A DNA stretch of 64,000 nucleotides, taken from contig JAVLUZ010000507.1 in assembly GCA_036768485.1 (NCBI GenBank), forward strand, positions 709,179-773,178, given 5' to 3'. This DNA comes from Mermis nigrescens (taxonomy: Eukaryota > Nematoda > Enoplea > Mermithida > Mermithidae). Both the position numbers and the translations under genes were made by a program. Below the pieces are notes generated by a model. The model worked only from the letters and a program-made list of their open reading frames with translations, was not told the origin of the DNA and ran no database searches. Shown here piece after piece: positions 63,845 to 64,000 of the stretch. Within the stretch, counting starts at the first letter, position 1; each line of letters opens with the position of its first letter.

Positions 63845-64000
63845 TCATCTGTGTGAGGGCTTAGATCAAAATCGATAGATGACTATCTTAGCTATACGTA
63901 GAAATTTTCGCGTTTGCGCTTGTTAATGATAATTTTAATTTTTCATAAATCAAAGAGAAGGTTTTGTATTCAAAGTAAACTTTGGTCCTGCTGTATACTT
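63845..64000. other. Window end, unassigned
   Basis: Short AT-rich tail without recognised features. Confidence 0.4.

Overview
This is a repeat-dominated, AT-rich animal nuclear genome window, probably from an invertebrate and possibly an arthropod. The evidence is spliced coding with GT-AG and GC-AG introns, one intron of only 58 bp, a CAAAATG start context, an RTE non-LTR retrotransposon and very many hAT-type DNA transposons. There are no operons or ribosome-binding sites and I recognise no RNA genes. A run of exactly 100 N at 6802-6901 marks an assembly gap.

Host gene. One gene is recognisable: the middle and C-terminal half of Tonsoku-like (TONSL), the replication-fork histone reader/chaperone and homologous-recombination factor. 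Eleven + strand exons between about 26.3 and 57.95 kb join in phase to about 630 codons: ankyrin repeats, a basic/acidic linker, a ubiquitin-like domain and the first leucine-rich repeats. The N-terminal TPR half and the last LRR exons were not found. Two introns need GC donors to stay in frame, and exon 4 carries an apparent one-base insertion.

Region by region. 0.7-6.8 kb is a nested stack: a TIR element beside hAT-1, which contains hAT-2, which contains an RTE retrotransposon, whose endonuclease domain is split by hAT-7. 9.4-24.2 kb is a putative 14.7-kb hAT-like element (hAT-10) holding a foldback element, a 9.5-kb hAT-like element (hAT-11, with a 3.2-kb minisatellite), a GC minisatellite, a LINE 3' fragment, a 520-bp palindrome and an exon of hAT transposase. 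From 24.7 to 58 kb almost every TONSL intron is filled with hAT-like elements and MITEs. 58-64 kb holds TA microsatellites, more MITEs and unassigned sequence.

Transposon biology. I paired the two ends of more than 25 elements by their target-site duplications (TSDs), mostly 8 bp and many perfect, which is the hAT signature. Two patterns stand out. First, six families have the same architecture, a short TIR followed on both flanks by an array of a short GC-rich word private to that family. Second, one 13-bp hairpin, GGCGCTTCGCGCC, recurs about 19 times exactly, in several families whose ends are otherwise unrelated. All counts were made by eye. Family letters (C, D, E, F, G, H, I, J, M) are local labels.
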